NCBI RefSeq assembly: GCF_001306915.1
Contig: NZ_LJTC01000015.1
Span: 37,571 to 101,570, forward strand
Length of the DNA stretch: 64,000 bases
DNA from: Pseudoalteromonas lipolytica
GTDB taxonomy: Bacteria > Pseudomonadota > Gammaproteobacteria > Enterobacterales > Alteromonadaceae
Reading direction: 5' to 3'
Shown here: positions 18,701 through 26,937 of the stretch, piece after piece
How positions within the stretch are numbered: position 1 is the first letter of the stretch
Layout: the number at the start of each line of letters is the position of its first letter
Translations under genes and position numbers: made by a program
The notes under the pieces: generated by a model
Seen by the model: only the letters and a program-made list of their open reading frames with translations
Databases searched by the model: none
Told to the model about the DNA's origin: nothing

Positions 18701-19493
18701 TCAAAGCGCAGGCGCTTATTTTGATGGTCCACGTGCAATGACTGAAGGTGCTGAGCAAAGTACCACTTGGTTTAAAGGTCCACGTGCTGGTAGCTTAGGC
18801 AGCAGTGGCTCGGCGATTATTAGCCGCGATACCAATGTTCTTTACTTTAACCTTGCTTCGTTTGGCGATGCCGCAAACCATGATGGTATTTTTGGCTTTA
18901 TGGGTAGCTCAGCCTTTGGTTTAAAAGTAAATGGTGAGCCAGCATCTCCGTATCAAGGTACGTTAACACTTGAGCCGGGCTCTCATCAAATTACCTTAGA
19001 AATGCGTTCTTATGCCCGTGGTGTTGGTGAGCGCTCTCCAATAAATGATAAGCTAGGTTCTCTTTACCAAGGTTTCTATACAGTTACCGCTGACGAGCAG
19101 CAACAAGGTGTTCAGCCAATTTTAGTGCCTATGGTTGATTTACCGGTTGATATTAACAACAGCATGAAAGCAGGTGAAGCCGCTCAAGTTAAGTTAACGG
19201 GTTTACTAGACGGTGTAGGTGAAGTGGCGCTGGCAGATGTACAGTTCCAATTTGCATACGGCCAAGAATGTACGATTGCTAACGTGCCTGCTTATATCTA
19301 TTGCCCTGTATCAACGAAGTTCTCAAGCGAAAACTGGTTAGATGCACAAGTTGAACACATTGACGGTGAATGGGTAGCTACGATCCCTAATACTGGAAAC
19401 GTTGGTGACTTTGTCCATATTCGTACGATTGTTTCTGATTATGGTTCAAGCCAAGCTGAGCAAATTACCATGCGAGCTTACATGTTAGATTAA
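15714..19493 (+). CDS. Secreted subtilisin-family (S8) serine protease with PA domain
   Basis: 1259-aa exported protease. The signal peptide is residues 1-28 (cut near ATAEE), then a propeptide-like region to about 210. The S8 catalytic domain carries Asp230 (VLDSGYD), His263 (NGHGTHTA), the oxyanion Asn358 (SAGNS) and Ser432 (SGTSMAAPH). After about residue 490 come beta-sandwich regions resembling the Fn3-like domain of C5a-peptidase-type subtilases. A protease-associated (PA) domain spans roughly 785-905 (IALIANPNY... VIFYRPDRGG). The tail to 1259 is beta-rich with no sortase or PPC motif recognised. AGGA lies 8-10 bp before the ATG. It stands alone with its own terminator and probably digests extracellular protein. 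Confidence 0.93.
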   Translation: MKPFPRLGRLKATYLAMLGLSIAQPATAEESFVTQQSKADALTFTLITGDKVSAVVNKDGKLGGIRLVNADGSDTFTSIFKRGNNTYVVPNHAQALIDSNTIDLELFNINKLYESGYDDASTDALPVIVEYRDGTLAGPAVPATLAGMSLTGEIELIDSAAFSISKDKAAQTWQTLVAQADVEGLWLDAVVHAHKVTQSETLTPTVPLTGAYGESAINYNGAGIKVAVLDSGYDIEHPDLQGRVIASRDFTYSSNGVDDLNGHGTHTASTVAGNGHESEGKWVGVAPAADLIIGKVLGNTGGGSTYGILNGMQWAVLSEHADIVNMSLGGTATTCSGPLVEMVEALSDKALFVISAGNSFTRETIGSPGCAPSALTVGAIDRDGNTASFSSRGPSPDGHSAKPDIASQGVSVVAAASGGLGDTAYRVYSGTSMAAPHVAGGAAIVMQARQDLTPKEIKDVLTSSVFSGDSHVLEQGAGAMNINRAIDQAIVAPANRELGYFDSATNNEFTETQITLTNTSDESIKLKLKLDLIGEDGKTQLPGTLAGLEVKSVTIPAKGVAQVPMWIDPSVALNNSAYGAITGRITGTTVGNTDQQVTVPVSFWIDQPHVNLTVNLTDRWGNQAGSPSKLYLINEEDDWGSLVRLTGGKANIDVPAGYYTLIANIMTYDNPQTSSGLVESAAQMAVLNRKIDGKTEINFDARNAQPVTFKADQPLDPQGYSFGFTYAIDDQEVAKLAAIEMAPDYVNDMYAWSQGHDDRFRSFITTRAVAPETTVTMQNGVELDYIKQGLALSFHGEGSAEVVPVGDAGYSTDWSQFELDGKIALIANPNYLTSYMVGNAMKHGASGVIFYRPDRGGRYKGAITGTPKVPVIGISTEQGEALMAEIEAGNNIVSWSGIAAERSPYAYSINHIVDGRIQSGQINIAEHKMHKISASYHSQNDERPAWTDVMAMTNSTGEFYSTGSSQLIMLPHQRDEYFTASAKNAWTNVVMPNYQIQSAGAYFDGPRAMTEGAEQSTTWFKGPRAGSLGSSGSAIISRDTNVLYFNLASFGDAANHDGIFGFMGSSAFGLKVNGEPASPYQGTLTLEPGSHQITLEMRSYARGVGERSPINDKLGSLYQGFYTVTADEQQQGVQPILVPMVDLPVDINNSMKAGEAAQVKLTGLLDGVGEVALADVQFQFAYGQECTIANVPAYIYCPVSTKFSSENWLDAQVEHIDGEWVATIPNTGNVGDFVHIRTIVSDYGSSQAEQITMRAYMLD

Positions 19494-19512
19494 TTAGTTA
19501 GCGCTAATCAGC

Positions 19513-19537
19513 AAAGCCGCCTTCGGGTGGCTTTTTT
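19513..19537 (+). terminator. Rho-independent terminator of the subtilase gene
   Basis: AAAGCCGCC / GGTGGCTTT stem with a TTCG tetraloop (one G-U pair) followed by a T run, 20 bp after the protease stop. Confidence 0.85.
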
Positions 19538-19562
19538 CATGTAAAAACAACATGATCAAGTA

Positions 19563-19838
19563 TTAAGAATCTAAATGCTCGTACTGACCTCGATACACTT
19601 CAAAAGTCTTCACAACGGTGTGTTGCTCTTTACTTAGGTTATCAAACCAGGTATCGAAACGCTCATCATCATCTTGTTCACTTAACGCTAAATACTGGGC
19701 CAATAATTCAATAATATCGTTGTGAGTACACGACAAGGTGTCTACATGATTAGCTAAAACAGAATGGTCTTTATCGCGAAGCGTGTTCATTACATTTTGA
19801 TCTAGTTCTTCACGGCTAGTTTTATCATTCACTTCCAT
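19563..19838 (-). CDS. Small hypothetical acidic protein
   Basis: About 91-aa, acidic, helical soluble protein with no recognised domain; it has a single pair of histidines and a cysteine in the middle (DTLSCTHNDIIELLAQYLALS). AAGAGGG lies just upstream; ATG at 19838, or the GTG two codons later, fits its spacing better than the GTG at 19859. It is transcribed alone, convergent with the protease gene. Function unknown. Confidence 0.6.
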   Translation of the reverse strand: MEVNDKTSREELDQNVMNTLRDKDHSVLANHVDTLSCTHNDIIELLAQYLALSEQDDDERFDTWFDNLSKEQHTVVKTFEVYRGQYEHLDS

Positions 19839-19978
19839 ATCCCTCTTAAAAATAAGCACGCATACCTAGTTATAACAGCCTTATCGACAATATCCAGCTT
19901 TTTAAATCTAACTGCTTATTGATTGTTCAGCTTGTACAAATTTAAGACAATGCGATATAAATAAGAATCATTTTTATC

Positions 19979-20031
19979 TTGATCTAAATAGTCAACCACC
20001 CTATAATCGCTACATTATCACATAACAAATA
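19979..20031 (+). promoter_or_regulatory. Promoter and possible Zur operator of the alternative L31/L36 operon
   Basis: TTGATC (19979-19984), a 17-bp spacer and a perfect TATAAT (20002-20007) form a strong promoter with a start near 20014. Overlapping it, 20009-20031 contains ATTAT-N3-ATAAC, which matches the centre of the gammaproteobacterial Zur box, with weaker flanks. Zur control is expected for zinc-independent L31/L36 genes, but this match is partial. Confidence 0.45.
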
Positions 20032-20039
20032 GGTGCATT

Positions 20040-20291
20040 ATGAAGCCAAATATCCACCCTGATTATCAGCAAGTCGCTTTTCATGATACAGCGGCAGACA
20101 GCTATTTTATTATTGGTTCGACAATTAAAACTACACGTACGATCGAACTTAAAGGCAAAACTTATCCTTATGTACCAATTGACGTATCAAGCGATTCGCA
20201 CCCGTTCTATACCGGTAAACAAAAAGCCGTTGCGAGCGATGGCCGTGTTGCAGCGTTTAATCGTCGTTTCAAAAACTTGGCGAGCAAATAG
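20040..20291 (+). CDS. rpmE2: Zinc-independent 50S ribosomal protein L31 (type B)
   Basis: 83-aa L31 of the C-minus type (YkgM-like). It starts MKPNIHPDYQQV and contains DVSSDSHPFYTGKQK, and it lacks the zinc-binding cysteines of RpmE. Under zinc limitation such paralogues replace the zinc-containing form and free zinc. It is followed 18 bp later by the matching L36 gene. Confidence 0.95.
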   Translation: MKPNIHPDYQQVAFHDTAADSYFIIGSTIKTTRTIELKGKTYPYVPIDVSSDSHPFYTGKQKAVASDGRVAAFNRRFKNLASK

Positions 20292-20309
20292 TTGCTTTAA
20301 GGAAAGAAC

Positions 20310-20447
20310 ATGAAAGTATTAAGTTCATTAAAAAGCGCTAAGAACCGCCCGGGCTGCCAAATCGTAAAACGTAAAGGTCGTGTCTATGTTATTAATAAAG
20401 ACAACCCGCGTTTTAAAGCAGTTCAAGGTAAAAAGAAAAAGCGTTAA
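20310..20447 (+). CDS. rpmJ: Zinc-independent 50S ribosomal protein L36 (type B)
   Basis: 45-aa protein starting MKVLSSLKSAKNRPGCQIV and ending KKKKR, preceded by AAGGAAAG. This is the YkgO-type L36: it keeps one cysteine but lacks the CxxC...CxxxxH zinc site. It forms an operon with the L31 paralogue and has a terminator right after its stop. Confidence 0.93.
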   Translation: MKVLSSLKSAKNRPGCQIVKRKGRVYVINKDNPRFKAVQGKKKKR

Positions 20448-20472
20448 AAAAGGTGCCTCGGCACCTTTTTTT
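20446..20472 (+). terminator. Rho-independent terminator of the L31/L36 operon
   Basis: AAAAAGGTGC / GCACCTTTTT stem with a CTCG loop and a run of seven T, starting at the L36 stop codon. Confidence 0.9.
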
Positions 20473-20498
20473 AATTAAAGTAAATCTAACTCAATAGC

Positions 20499-20885
20499 TT
20501 AGTTGCCAAATAACAACTCCCAAAAGCCTGGCGGCTCATGTAGCTCATGGTATTTTTTACGTAACTCATCAATAGATTTAAGCGGCGCTTTTGCAGCTTC
20601 AAGGCCACGAGTCGTTGCAAGTTGCTTCGCTTGCTTTGCTTGATTTATGACTTTATCAAGCCCTTCTAGAGACGCTGTTTTATGCTGTTTAAAATCAGCT
20701 GTTTTAGCTGTCTCTAACAACACAATAAACTCATCAATAGCGGCATTAAAGGTAGCTAAATCAGTAGCCCGTACGGAGTTTTTATAAGCAAGCCCCATAT
20801 TTTTCATATTGGCCTCAAGATCAATATCAGAGGCTACACTCACACTCGAAAAAACGATTAAAATACTAATAATAATGGCTTTCAT
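20499..20885 (-). CDS. Cytochrome b562-like periplasmic protein
   Basis: 128-aa secreted protein. The signal peptide ends near SVASD (residue 19). The mature part is four-helical, with DIDLEANMKNMG at the start, which holds the methionine ligand position of cytochrome b562, and ELRKKYHELHEPPG near the end, which holds the histidine ligand position. It therefore probably binds heme b non-covalently in the periplasm. Electron-transfer partners are not obvious from the neighbours. Confidence 0.75.
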   Translation of the reverse strand: MKAIIISILIVFSSVSVASDIDLEANMKNMGLAYKNSVRATDLATFNAAIDEFIVLLETAKTADFKQHKTASLEGLDKVINQAKQAKQLATTRGLEAAKAPLKSIDELRKKYHELHEPPGFWELLFGN

Positions 20886-21005
20886 ACACCCTCAACCAAA
20901 TGCTATTTATGGACCATTATAAAGCGAAACAAATAATAAACCCAATCTCAAACCTACCAATTCGCGCTATACTTCACCATAACAACCTTTTAACCTAATC
21001 AGATT

Positions 21006-22049
21006 ATGCCAAGAACAGTATTTTTCATTATTTGCCTATTTTACTTACCAAGTGTTTTTGCCAAACAAAGTATTATTTTTATAAACCCTGGCTATGAAAA
21101 TACGAATGTCACAGGCCCATTTTGGTTTGAAGTGTCTCAGTTGATGCGTGATGCTGCCAAAGACTTTGATCTCGATTTAACGATTCATTATGCCAATCGA
21201 AATCATATTGAAATGAAGTCATTAGTAGCTAAGGCGATTGAAGCAAAGCCTGATATGCTGATTTTAGTTGACGAAAAAAGCGTGCTCACCCAACAACTTT
21301 TAAGCTTAAATAGCACCTCTACACCTATTTATTTTCTACTTAACCGCCCATCAGAATTAGAACTAAAACGTTTGATTGATCATGGCATTAAAATCGCAGG
21401 TAGTGTGGAACCCGACAACAAACAAGCAGGGCAATTACTCGCAGATAAACTGATTGAAAAAGCTCAGTACGCGGCCAATTTTCTCGCTATAAATGGTGAT
21501 TACACCACCCATGCAGCACTTGATAGAGAAGAAGGTTTAGAGCAAAGTGTTCAAACGCATGAGAATGCTAATATCACCGCAAAAACGGTTGCCAACTGGT
21601 CAGCAACACAAGCGTATCGCCTTAGTCTTGGCTACTTTAGCCATCAATCAAACATGAATATTGTCTGGGCTGCCAACGATGCTATGGCATTAGGAGCAAT
21701 TACTGCGCTTGATGAGTTAAACAAACGCAAAGATGTATTAGTTGGAGCAATAAATTGGCCGCTCAGAGCCGTATCAGAGAAGATAGACGTCACTATCGGC
21801 GGCCATGTTACGTTGGGGGCGTTTGCTTTGGTAAATATTTATGATTTATTGAATAAACACGAAACCGCACCTATGCATCATGAAGTGGCAATTTTCAGCC
21901 AACATAACGAACAAACACTCAAGCTTGTTGAACAAATTCACAGTGATAACTTAGCAATTAACTTTCGCGTTTTCAGTAAATCAAATGAAAATCCCCTTCC
22001 CTTCAGTGTTGAATCACTTCTGTTAGAAGCAACCAAAAGCGCACTGTAA
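21006..22049 (+). CDS. Orphan periplasmic sugar-binding-type protein (RbsB/LacI-like fold)
   Basis: 347-aa exported protein with a signal peptide (cut after SVFA, about residue 19). Two Rossmann-like lobes of the type I periplasmic binding fold follow: IIFINPGYENTNVTGPFW near the start, IAGSVEPDNKQAGQLLADKL in the middle, and IVWAANDAMALGAITAL in the second lobe. No ABC permease or ATPase is adjacent, so it may act as a sensor for a membrane receptor rather than a transporter part. It converges on the glucosylglycerate genes with a 12-bp gap, but a functional link is unproven. Confidence 0.75.
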   Translation: MPRTVFFIICLFYLPSVFAKQSIIFINPGYENTNVTGPFWFEVSQLMRDAAKDFDLDLTIHYANRNHIEMKSLVAKAIEAKPDMLILVDEKSVLTQQLLSLNSTSTPIYFLLNRPSELELKRLIDHGIKIAGSVEPDNKQAGQLLADKLIEKAQYAANFLAINGDYTTHAALDREEGLEQSVQTHENANITAKTVANWSATQAYRLSLGYFSHQSNMNIVWAANDAMALGAITALDELNKRKDVLVGAINWPLRAVSEKIDVTIGGHVTLGAFALVNIYDLLNKHETAPMHHEVAIFSQHNEQTLKLVEQIHSDNLAINFRVFSKSNENPLPFSVESLLLEATKSAL

Positions 22050-22061
22050 AGGGCGTTTACA

Positions 22062-23831
22062 TTACTTATTACTGAGCCATACAGCTTGATATGGCGTTAG
22101 CGACATTGTTTTTGTCTGCTCGGTAATTTGCTCACCGCTAATTAAATCTCGCCATTGCTCGGTACCAATCAAATTTAAGTCGGCAAGCGTAAGCGTTTGC
22201 GGCTCGTCACTAATGTTATAAACACAAAACATACTTTGCGAACGATTGATGCTTTGTCGCCAAAAACCAAAGAGCCCTTCGCTTAAATGTAACGTATATT
22301 GCGTCGCATTGGGGTGAAATGCACTTTGCGCCTTTCGAATAGCCATTAGGCTTTTCATCGCTTTAAACACAGTACGATGATGGGCATTTTCGTTACTTAA
22401 CTTGGCCAGTAAATCTGACTCTTGCCAGCGGTGACGATTAATCGCTCGGTTATGTTGGCTATTTTCAAAGCGTTCATAATCATTGGTAGTACCGAGTAAG
22501 CTATGAATATACAAACCTGGAATACCTTCAAGCGCAAACATAATGGCATGCGCACATAAAAATCGTGTAACACCCCATTTATCTGGGCCTTTATGGGTAC
22601 CTTGCAACGCATCAAATAAGGCAATGTTTAACTCATAAGGGGTATTGGTGCCATCTGGGGCGGTACGTAATGAAACTTTACCGCCATATTTCGCAGTCGT
22701 ATTCACCATTTCGGCAATTTCACTTTGCTCTAACAAGCCTTCAACGGGGCGCAGGCCAATACCATCATGTGAAGCTATAAAGTTAAAGTATGCCGTCCCT
22801 TCTTGAGGAGGTGGCATACTCATCATCCAGTGTTTTAATGCGGTACTGTCGCCACTGAGTAAGGTATGTAATAACAGCGGTGGTAATGAAAAGTTGTAAA
22901 TACAATGCGCTTCGTTGGCATTACCAAAGTACGATAGGTTTTCGCGGTTCGGGATATTAGTTTCTGTGATAATAATCACATTAGGCTCAAAATGCTCAAT
23001 AAGGGTGCGAAGCAGCCTGATCACTTCGTGTGTCTCAGGCAGGTTAATGCAGCGGGTATTGAGTTTTTTCCATAAAAAAGCCACCGCATCAAGGCGGAAT
23101 ATACGTACACCGTTATCTAAATAATGACGAATAATGCTGACAAATTCATTAAGCACATCTGGGTTAGCAAAATCAAAGTCAACTTGGTCGTGACTAAAGG
23201 TACACCACACATGCTGCAAACCATCTTTTGTTTCAACCGCTTGTAAAAGGGGCGATGTTCGCGGGCGAACAACTTGTACAAGATCGTCACTTGGGCTTGC
23301 CGTTTTAAAATACCCTTTTCCCGGCACTTTACCCTGAATAAAGTTTTCAAACCAAACGCTGCGGCTAGAGCAATGGTTGATCACCAAATCTGCCATCAAC
23401 CTAACATCCGCTGAAATATCACGGATATGTTGCCAACTACCTAACGCTTCATTCACTTGCACATAATTCATTACCGCGAAGCCTTCATCTGAGCTATATG
23501 GGTAAAACGGCAAGATGTGCAGTGCATTAAGTTCAGGTAAGCATTGGTTTTTTACAAAGCGATGTAACGTTTGCAAAGGTGGTTCTTCGGGCTTGGCAAC
23601 GGCTTCATCCGTATTAGCATGACGAATAATCGAATCACCGTAGGCGATTAAAATCATATCTTGCTCATCCCAACGGTTTTTATGCGGCGTTGGGTCTCGA
23701 ACAGGATCATCACCTAACATGGTACTAATTAGTCTGTCTGCGAGTTGTTCAAGCGTTGTTGATAGCTCAACCTCGCTGTAGATGCAGGTTAAATGCTGAA
23801 TAACCCTTTGTTGCAAAAGCTCTAAAGTCAC
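22062..23831 (-). CDS. GH13_18 phosphorylase, probable glucosylglycerate phosphorylase
   Basis: 589-aa GH13 enzyme of the sucrose-phosphorylase subfamily. The four conserved regions are present: DLVINH (149-154), the nucleophile Asp248 in FRLDAV, the acid/base Glu290 in IITETN, and His355-Asp356 in ASHDG. Related enzymes split sucrose, sucrose-6-phosphate or glucosylglycerate with phosphate. The two genes directly upstream make glucosylglycerate, so glucosylglycerate to glucose-1-phosphate plus glycerate is the best-supported reaction here. It begins with GTG after a GGAAGG box, 12 bp from the synthase gene. Confidence 0.82.
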   Translation of the reverse strand: MTLELLQQRVIQHLTCIYSEVELSTTLEQLADRLISTMLGDDPVRDPTPHKNRWDEQDMILIAYGDSIIRHANTDEAVAKPEEPPLQTLHRFVKNQCLPELNALHILPFYPYSSDEGFAVMNYVQVNEALGSWQHIRDISADVRLMADLVINHCSSRSVWFENFIQGKVPGKGYFKTASPSDDLVQVVRPRTSPLLQAVETKDGLQHVWCTFSHDQVDFDFANPDVLNEFVSIIRHYLDNGVRIFRLDAVAFLWKKLNTRCINLPETHEVIRLLRTLIEHFEPNVIIITETNIPNRENLSYFGNANEAHCIYNFSLPPLLLHTLLSGDSTALKHWMMSMPPPQEGTAYFNFIASHDGIGLRPVEGLLEQSEIAEMVNTTAKYGGKVSLRTAPDGTNTPYELNIALFDALQGTHKGPDKWGVTRFLCAHAIMFALEGIPGLYIHSLLGTTNDYERFENSQHNRAINRHRWQESDLLAKLSNENAHHRTVFKAMKSLMAIRKAQSAFHPNATQYTLHLSEGLFGFWRQSINRSQSMFCVYNISDEPQTLTLADLNLIGTEQWRDLISGEQITEQTKTMSLTPYQAVWLSNK

Positions 23832-23843
23832 GTGCCTTCCCCG

Positions 23844-25064
23844 TTAAATATATTCTTTGTTATCAAGCTCTACGGCTTCTTCTAAACGAGCAAACACCTC
23901 CGGCATTGCCGAAGCTACTCGGTTCCAACTCGGCACAAAGGGTGCTTCCATTGGATTTTCTAAAAAGTGCTGACCCGCATTCATAATATTTTGAGCAAAC
24001 ATTTCAACGGCTTTTTCTTCGTGGTGAATATCAAGTGTTAAGCCATTCATTAACGCATCGTTGTGATAGGTTTCAATAAAATCGAGTGCAATTCGGTAAT
24101 AGGTTGCCTTTAATGAACGAATCGTTTCTGTCGTAAAGGTAACGCCTTGGGTAGCGAGCTTTCTGAATAAAGCTTTGGTGATATCAATCGACATTTTCGA
24201 CAAGCCCGCCGCTTGGTTTTCTAGCGATAAGTCTTGGTGTTTGTGATCATAGTTATCAGCAATATCGACCTGACATAAACGGTTATGCGAGTAATTGCGA
24301 TACATCTCTGATAACACGCCAATTTCTAAGCCCCAGTCACTTGGAATACGAATATCGTTAAGTACATCGCGACGGAATGAAAACTCACCCGCTAACGGGT
24401 AACGAAAAGAATCCATATATTCTAAGTAATCGTTGCTGCCTAAAATGGTTTTAAATGAACGCAATAACGGCGTTACCAGCAATCGTGACACGCGACCATT
24501 AATTTTGCCCTCAGCGGTGCGCGGGTAAAACCCTTTACAAAATTCATAGTTAAAACGAGGGTGAGCAACGGGGTAAATTAAACGTGCTAATAGCGCTCTG
24601 TCGTAAGTCAAAATATCACAGTCATGCAGTGCAATTGACTCTACTTTTGAGGTTGCCAGCTTATAACCCATGCAATACCAAACATTACGGCCCTTACCTA
24701 GCTCTCGTGGCGCAACGCCCAATTTTTGTAGTTCTTTATCTAGCGCTTGTAAACGCGGGCCATCATTCCAAAGTACCTTATGAGGCTGATCAAGCTCCGC
24801 AAAAAACTGCAGTGCAAGACGGTATTGGCTTTCATCAGCGCGATCTAGACCAATTGTAATTTGCGATAAATAAGGCACATGTTTCAGCTCAGCAATAATA
24901 TTTTGCAGAGCGGGTCCTTCTAACTCACTGTAAAGCGAGGGTAAAATTAGGCCCATTGGGCGTTGTTTTGAAAAGCTCAGTAACTCTTGTTCTAGTTCTT
25001 CTACTGGGCGGTCAGCAATATTGTGTAAGGTCGTGATAATGCCATTTTGATAAAAATCAGCCAT
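23844..25064 (-). CDS. gpgS: Glucosyl-3-phosphoglycerate synthase (GT81)
   Basis: 406-aa retaining glycosyltransferase that transfers glucose from an NDP-glucose to 3-phosphoglycerate. It starts MADFYQNGIITTLHNI, with the PSLYSEL segment and the metal-binding DCD in LHDCDILTYDR that are typical of GpgS/MpgS. ATG at 25064 has AGGAG seven bases upstream and overlaps the upstream stop by 8 bp; the longer open frame is not needed. It lies between the kinase-phosphatase fusion and the phosphorylase, giving a complete synthesis and breakdown unit for the compatible solute glucosylglycerate. Confidence 0.87.
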   Translation of the reverse strand: MADFYQNGIITTLHNIADRPVEELEQELLSFSKQRPMGLILPSLYSELEGPALQNIIAELKHVPYLSQITIGLDRADESQYRLALQFFAELDQPHKVLWNDGPRLQALDKELQKLGVAPRELGKGRNVWYCMGYKLATSKVESIALHDCDILTYDRALLARLIYPVAHPRFNYEFCKGFYPRTAEGKINGRVSRLLVTPLLRSFKTILGSNDYLEYMDSFRYPLAGEFSFRRDVLNDIRIPSDWGLEIGVLSEMYRNYSHNRLCQVDIADNYDHKHQDLSLENQAAGLSKMSIDITKALFRKLATQGVTFTTETIRSLKATYYRIALDFIETYHNDALMNGLTLDIHHEEKAVEMFAQNIMNAGQHFLENPMEAPFVPSWNRVASAMPEVFARLEEAVELDNKEYI

Positions 25065-26799
25065 GAGATTGCTCCTGTTTTGCTGCAAAACGCGCTTTGA
25101 TGATAGTTAACGCAGAAACTTCTTGAACCCAACCTGCAGGGGCGGGCTTTTCGCTGAGCTGCCATGCTTTTTGTAATATTTGTGATTGTACTTGGCTGCC
25201 AGGGTTATTGATTAAAATAGCGGTGTCGGCCGCTTTTAGCATGGCTACATCGTTTTGACTGTCGCCAAGCGCTATCACAGTAAATGGATTGCGGTAGGCT
25301 TTTTTGAACTGATTTAACAGCCACTTTTGTGCAAGTCCTTTATTGTTACCTTTAGTTAAATGGATAAAACGGCCGCCAACAAGCACTTCGTAGCCTGCTT
25401 GGCTCATTGCATCTATCAAACCTTGCTTTTCTTCATTGCTGCCAGAGAAACAAACCGGATCTGAATATTGACGCTTTAAAGCCAGTTCACTTTTATCGAC
25501 GGGTAGTCCTGTTAACTGGGCTATTTCTTGTGCACTAAATTGACTAAATAAGCGTACACAATGGCTAAATTGACTGGCATATTGTTTAAGGTCGTCATGC
25601 AATTTATCGGTACTTTGCGTCATGGCAAAGCGCCAATAACCTTTATATTCATCACAGCCAATTGGCTTTACTTTAAAATGGTCTTTCGGGATATAAACAG
25701 CCGCACCATTTTCCACAATAAAGGGTTGGTGATGATCCAAACCTTTTTGAATATCAGTAACTTCAGCAAAGGTTTTGCTGGTATTAAAAACCACATTGAC
25801 ACCGGTATCATTCAACTTTGCCAAAAATGGTTTGATCACTTCACATTCGTAACTGTCGTGATCGAGCAATGTGCCGTCTAAATCAGTAAAAATAATTGGT
25901 TGAGCAATCTGGTCTGCGAGAAGTTCCATCTTGGTGATATCACGCTCAGTATCAAGCAATAATAACGCATCAACGCTGTGCGCAAGCGTGGCTAAGTTTT
26001 CCCGCGTAATACGTTCAAAATGAGAGATAAAACGCTTTAAACTCACTTCGTCAAACGTGCCCTGCCCCTGGCCTTTTTTGGCAATTAGTTTATGCTCTTG
26101 TTCCAAGCGCCACGCATACACATCTTCAAATGAAGGCGCTTTTAACATAATGGTGTAATCGGCCATTGCGAATACATGTTGATATTCATTCGCTAAGCAA
26201 CTATTTACGCAGCGGCGCCAAATACCGTCAGCATCTTCTAGTTGCTCTAATTCATTTACCGGAGTTTGCAGTTGATAAGGCTGTTGGGGCGTACTGGCTA
26301 CACACCAGCCTTCAAAAAACACGATATCAATCGGCTTTTGGTTACTAGGCCACTGCTCTTTTGGCACCGGATCATCAGTTAGCTTATCAAATTGAGGTAA
26401 TGGCACATCCACTTTACCAGCCAACAAAGCTGATAAGGTTTGTTCCATTAATTGCGTATCATGTGTACCCGGTACACCACGACTCGCAAACAAAGGATGA
26501 ACATCTTTAGCAAGCTCATTTCGTGCATCACGACTTAAATAAAAGTCATCGATTGATAATGACACGCTATTAAATTCGGTATTGCTATTAACCCAGGTCA
26601 CTAAGAAGTCAGCGAGGGTCGTTTTACCTGAGCCTTGGCAGCCGTTAATCGCCACCAGCATAGGTTGGCCGGTCATTTTTGCGCTTAAGATATCGTGCGC
26701 GAGGGGTATAAAAAACTGCTCACTTAAGTATTGATACTTGAGTGGTAACTGATGCTTCGCTAAAAACGGGGTAATATCCACAACATTTGCCTCTTGCAT
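25057..26799 (-). CDS. Fusion of glycerate-kinase-like P-loop domain and glucosyl-3-phosphoglycerate phosphatase (HAD)
   Basis: 580-aa two-domain protein. Residues 1-290 are a P-loop kinase of the plant/yeast D-glycerate 3-kinase type: Walker A GCQGSGKT at 53-60, SIDDFYLSRDAR, VPLPQFDKL and FFEGWC. Residues from about 298 form a HAD phosphatase of the mannosyl/glucosyl-3-phosphoglycerate phosphatase type: TDLDGTLLD near 304-312, then NTSKT, the KGLAQKW lysine, and LGDSQNDVAML. Both halves have their motifs intact, so the protein may both phosphorylate glycerate and dephosphorylate glucosyl-phosphoglycerate. AGGAG precedes the ATG. First gene of the operon. Confidence 0.85.
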   Translation of the reverse strand: MQEANVVDITPFLAKHQLPLKYQYLSEQFFIPLAHDILSAKMTGQPMLVAINGCQGSGKTTLADFLVTWVNSNTEFNSVSLSIDDFYLSRDARNELAKDVHPLFASRGVPGTHDTQLMEQTLSALLAGKVDVPLPQFDKLTDDPVPKEQWPSNQKPIDIVFFEGWCVASTPQQPYQLQTPVNELEQLEDADGIWRRCVNSCLANEYQHVFAMADYTIMLKAPSFEDVYAWRLEQEHKLIAKKGQGQGTFDEVSLKRFISHFERITRENLATLAHSVDALLLLDTERDITKMELLADQIAQPIIFTDLDGTLLDHDSYECEVIKPFLAKLNDTGVNVVFNTSKTFAEVTDIQKGLDHHQPFIVENGAAVYIPKDHFKVKPIGCDEYKGYWRFAMTQSTDKLHDDLKQYASQFSHCVRLFSQFSAQEIAQLTGLPVDKSELALKRQYSDPVCFSGSNEEKQGLIDAMSQAGYEVLVGGRFIHLTKGNNKGLAQKWLLNQFKKAYRNPFTVIALGDSQNDVAMLKAADTAILINNPGSQVQSQILQKAWQLSEKPAPAGWVQEVSALTIIKARFAAKQEQSHG

Positions 26800-26880
26800 A
26801 ATCGCTCCTACCAGTATGACATAGAGATAAATGCAGTTAGTAGACCAGTTTTATAATTCCTTAAATTTTAGTTAGTTACA

Positions 26881-26909
26881 AAAAAAGCGCATATTAAATG
26901 CGCTTTTTT
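26881..26909 (-). terminator. Rho-independent terminator after uraA
   Basis: Perfect 12-bp stem AAAAAAGCGCAT / ATGCGCTTTTTT with a 5-nt loop, about 30 bp beyond the uraA stop. It would work in both directions, but only uraA reads into it. Confidence 0.88.
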
Positions 26910-26937
26910 GGTGCAATATTCAAGCTGTTTTTAAGTT

